From Limnoraphis robusta CS-951 (GTDB taxonomy: Bacteria; Cyanobacteriota; Cyanobacteriia; Cyanobacteriales; Microcoleaceae): DNA of 6,579 bases. Below are positions 6,352-6,579 of this stretch, in pieces. The DNA lies in NCBI RefSeq assembly GCF_000972705.2, contig NZ_LATL02000096.1, positions 3,613 to 10,191 on the forward strand, written 5' to 3'. The notes under the pieces were generated by a model, which did no database searches, had not been told where the DNA came from, and saw nothing but the letters and a program-made list of their open reading frames with translations. The stretch's first letter is position 1. Every line of letters begins with the position of its first letter. Both the position numbers and the translations under genes were made by a program.

Positions 6352-6380
6352 GTTATACCATTTTTCTATAATTTTGTTTT
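6352..6380 (-). promoter_or_regulatory. Candidate extended -10 promoter for the ABC transporter
   Basis: On the minus strand TGGTATAAC (6360-6352) fits an extended -10 (TGnTATAAT) at all but the last base. A poor -35 candidate, AAAACA (6380-6375), lies 17 nt further upstream. The transcript would carry a leader of roughly 85 nt before the TTG start. Confidence 0.4.
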
Positions 6381-6398
6381 AACCTGTCCTGAAATGAG

Positions 6399-6418
6399 AG
6401 GGAACTAGGAGGGAACTA
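6399..6418. repeat. Direct repeat AGGGAACTA, two copies at 11-nt period
   Basis: AGGGAACTA occurs at 6399-6407 and 6410-6418. It lies next to the palindromic element that follows, and upstream of the candidate ABC transporter promoter. Confidence 0.6.
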
Positions 6419-6422
6419 ATAG

Positions 6423-6500
6423 CCTCCTCCTCCCTCCCTTTCTAAGGGAGGTGCCGTTGGCGAAGCCTATCTGAAGGATATAGGCGGAGGGATGGGGAGG
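6423..6500. repeat. Compact palindromic intergenic element with two internal hairpins
   Basis: Outer arms 6423-6437 and 6486-6500 match as an inverted repeat at 13 of 15 positions, with one mismatch being a possible G-T pair. Inside are a perfect 8-bp hairpin, CCTCCCTT-TCT-AAGGGAGG (6433-6451), and a 6-bp hairpin, GCCTAT-9-ATAGGC (6465-6485). The first hairpin shares five bases with the outer arm, so the folds compete or form a three-way junction. The build resembles small non-autonomous palindromic repeats dispersed in cyanobacterial genomes, but copy number cannot be judged from one window. Sequence 6501-6579 after it shows no gene. Confidence 0.65.
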
Positions 6501-6579
6501 TTGGTGGGGGTTAAAAAGAGAGTTAGAGGTTAAAGTCAGTGTTTTTATCATTTAAAATCATTAGAAATTGGTAGAACTA

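Overview
This window comes from a cyanobacterium, most likely a filamentous one. It holds five perfect HIP1 octamers (GCGATCGC at 769-776, 895-902, 2350-2357, 4623-4630 and 4663-4670), where chance predicts about 0.1 in this length. It also carries long heptanucleotide repeat arrays of the STRR kind known from filamentous cyanobacteria, and an FO synthase subunit (CofG) of cyanobacterial type.

Layout. 1-240 is an upstream flank with one small hairpin. 241-1212 (+) is cofG, a radical SAM enzyme making the deazaflavin FO. A tRNA-Cys(GCA) gene follows at 1226-1296, only 13 nt after the cofG stop, with a good sigma70-type promoter placed inside the end of cofG. 1297-1875 is AT-rich and mostly empty, with a small hairpin, one weak 41-codon minus-strand frame and a candidate purF promoter. 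1876-3354 (+) is purF, the first committed enzyme of purine synthesis, with propeptide and 4Fe-4S ligands intact. 4463-6259 (-) is a half-size ABC exporter starting at TTG with a well-placed Shine-Dalgarno. 6260-6579 holds its 5' leader and a compact palindromic repeat.

The unusual part is the convergent purF/ABC interval, 3355-4484. It is built largely of 7-nt repeats of three families (GGCAANA, ACTGGTN, AGTCGGG) around one GC-richer ORF (3828-4295). That ORF is the DNA-binding half of an IS630-type transposase with no catalytic domain. Read on each gene's own strand, both purF and the ABC gene run into CAGTNNN heptads at their 3' ends. The array starts 2 nt after the purF stop, and it supplies the last codons and the stop of the ABC gene.

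The genes do not form one pathway. cofG, tRNA-Cys, purF and the exporter look like ordinary chromosomal neighbours, and only the repeat-rich interval looks accessory. I found no convincing new enzymatic or defence system. The best leads are the heptad arrays as 3'-end or mobile elements, and the possibility that the truncated transposase is kept as a DNA-binding protein.
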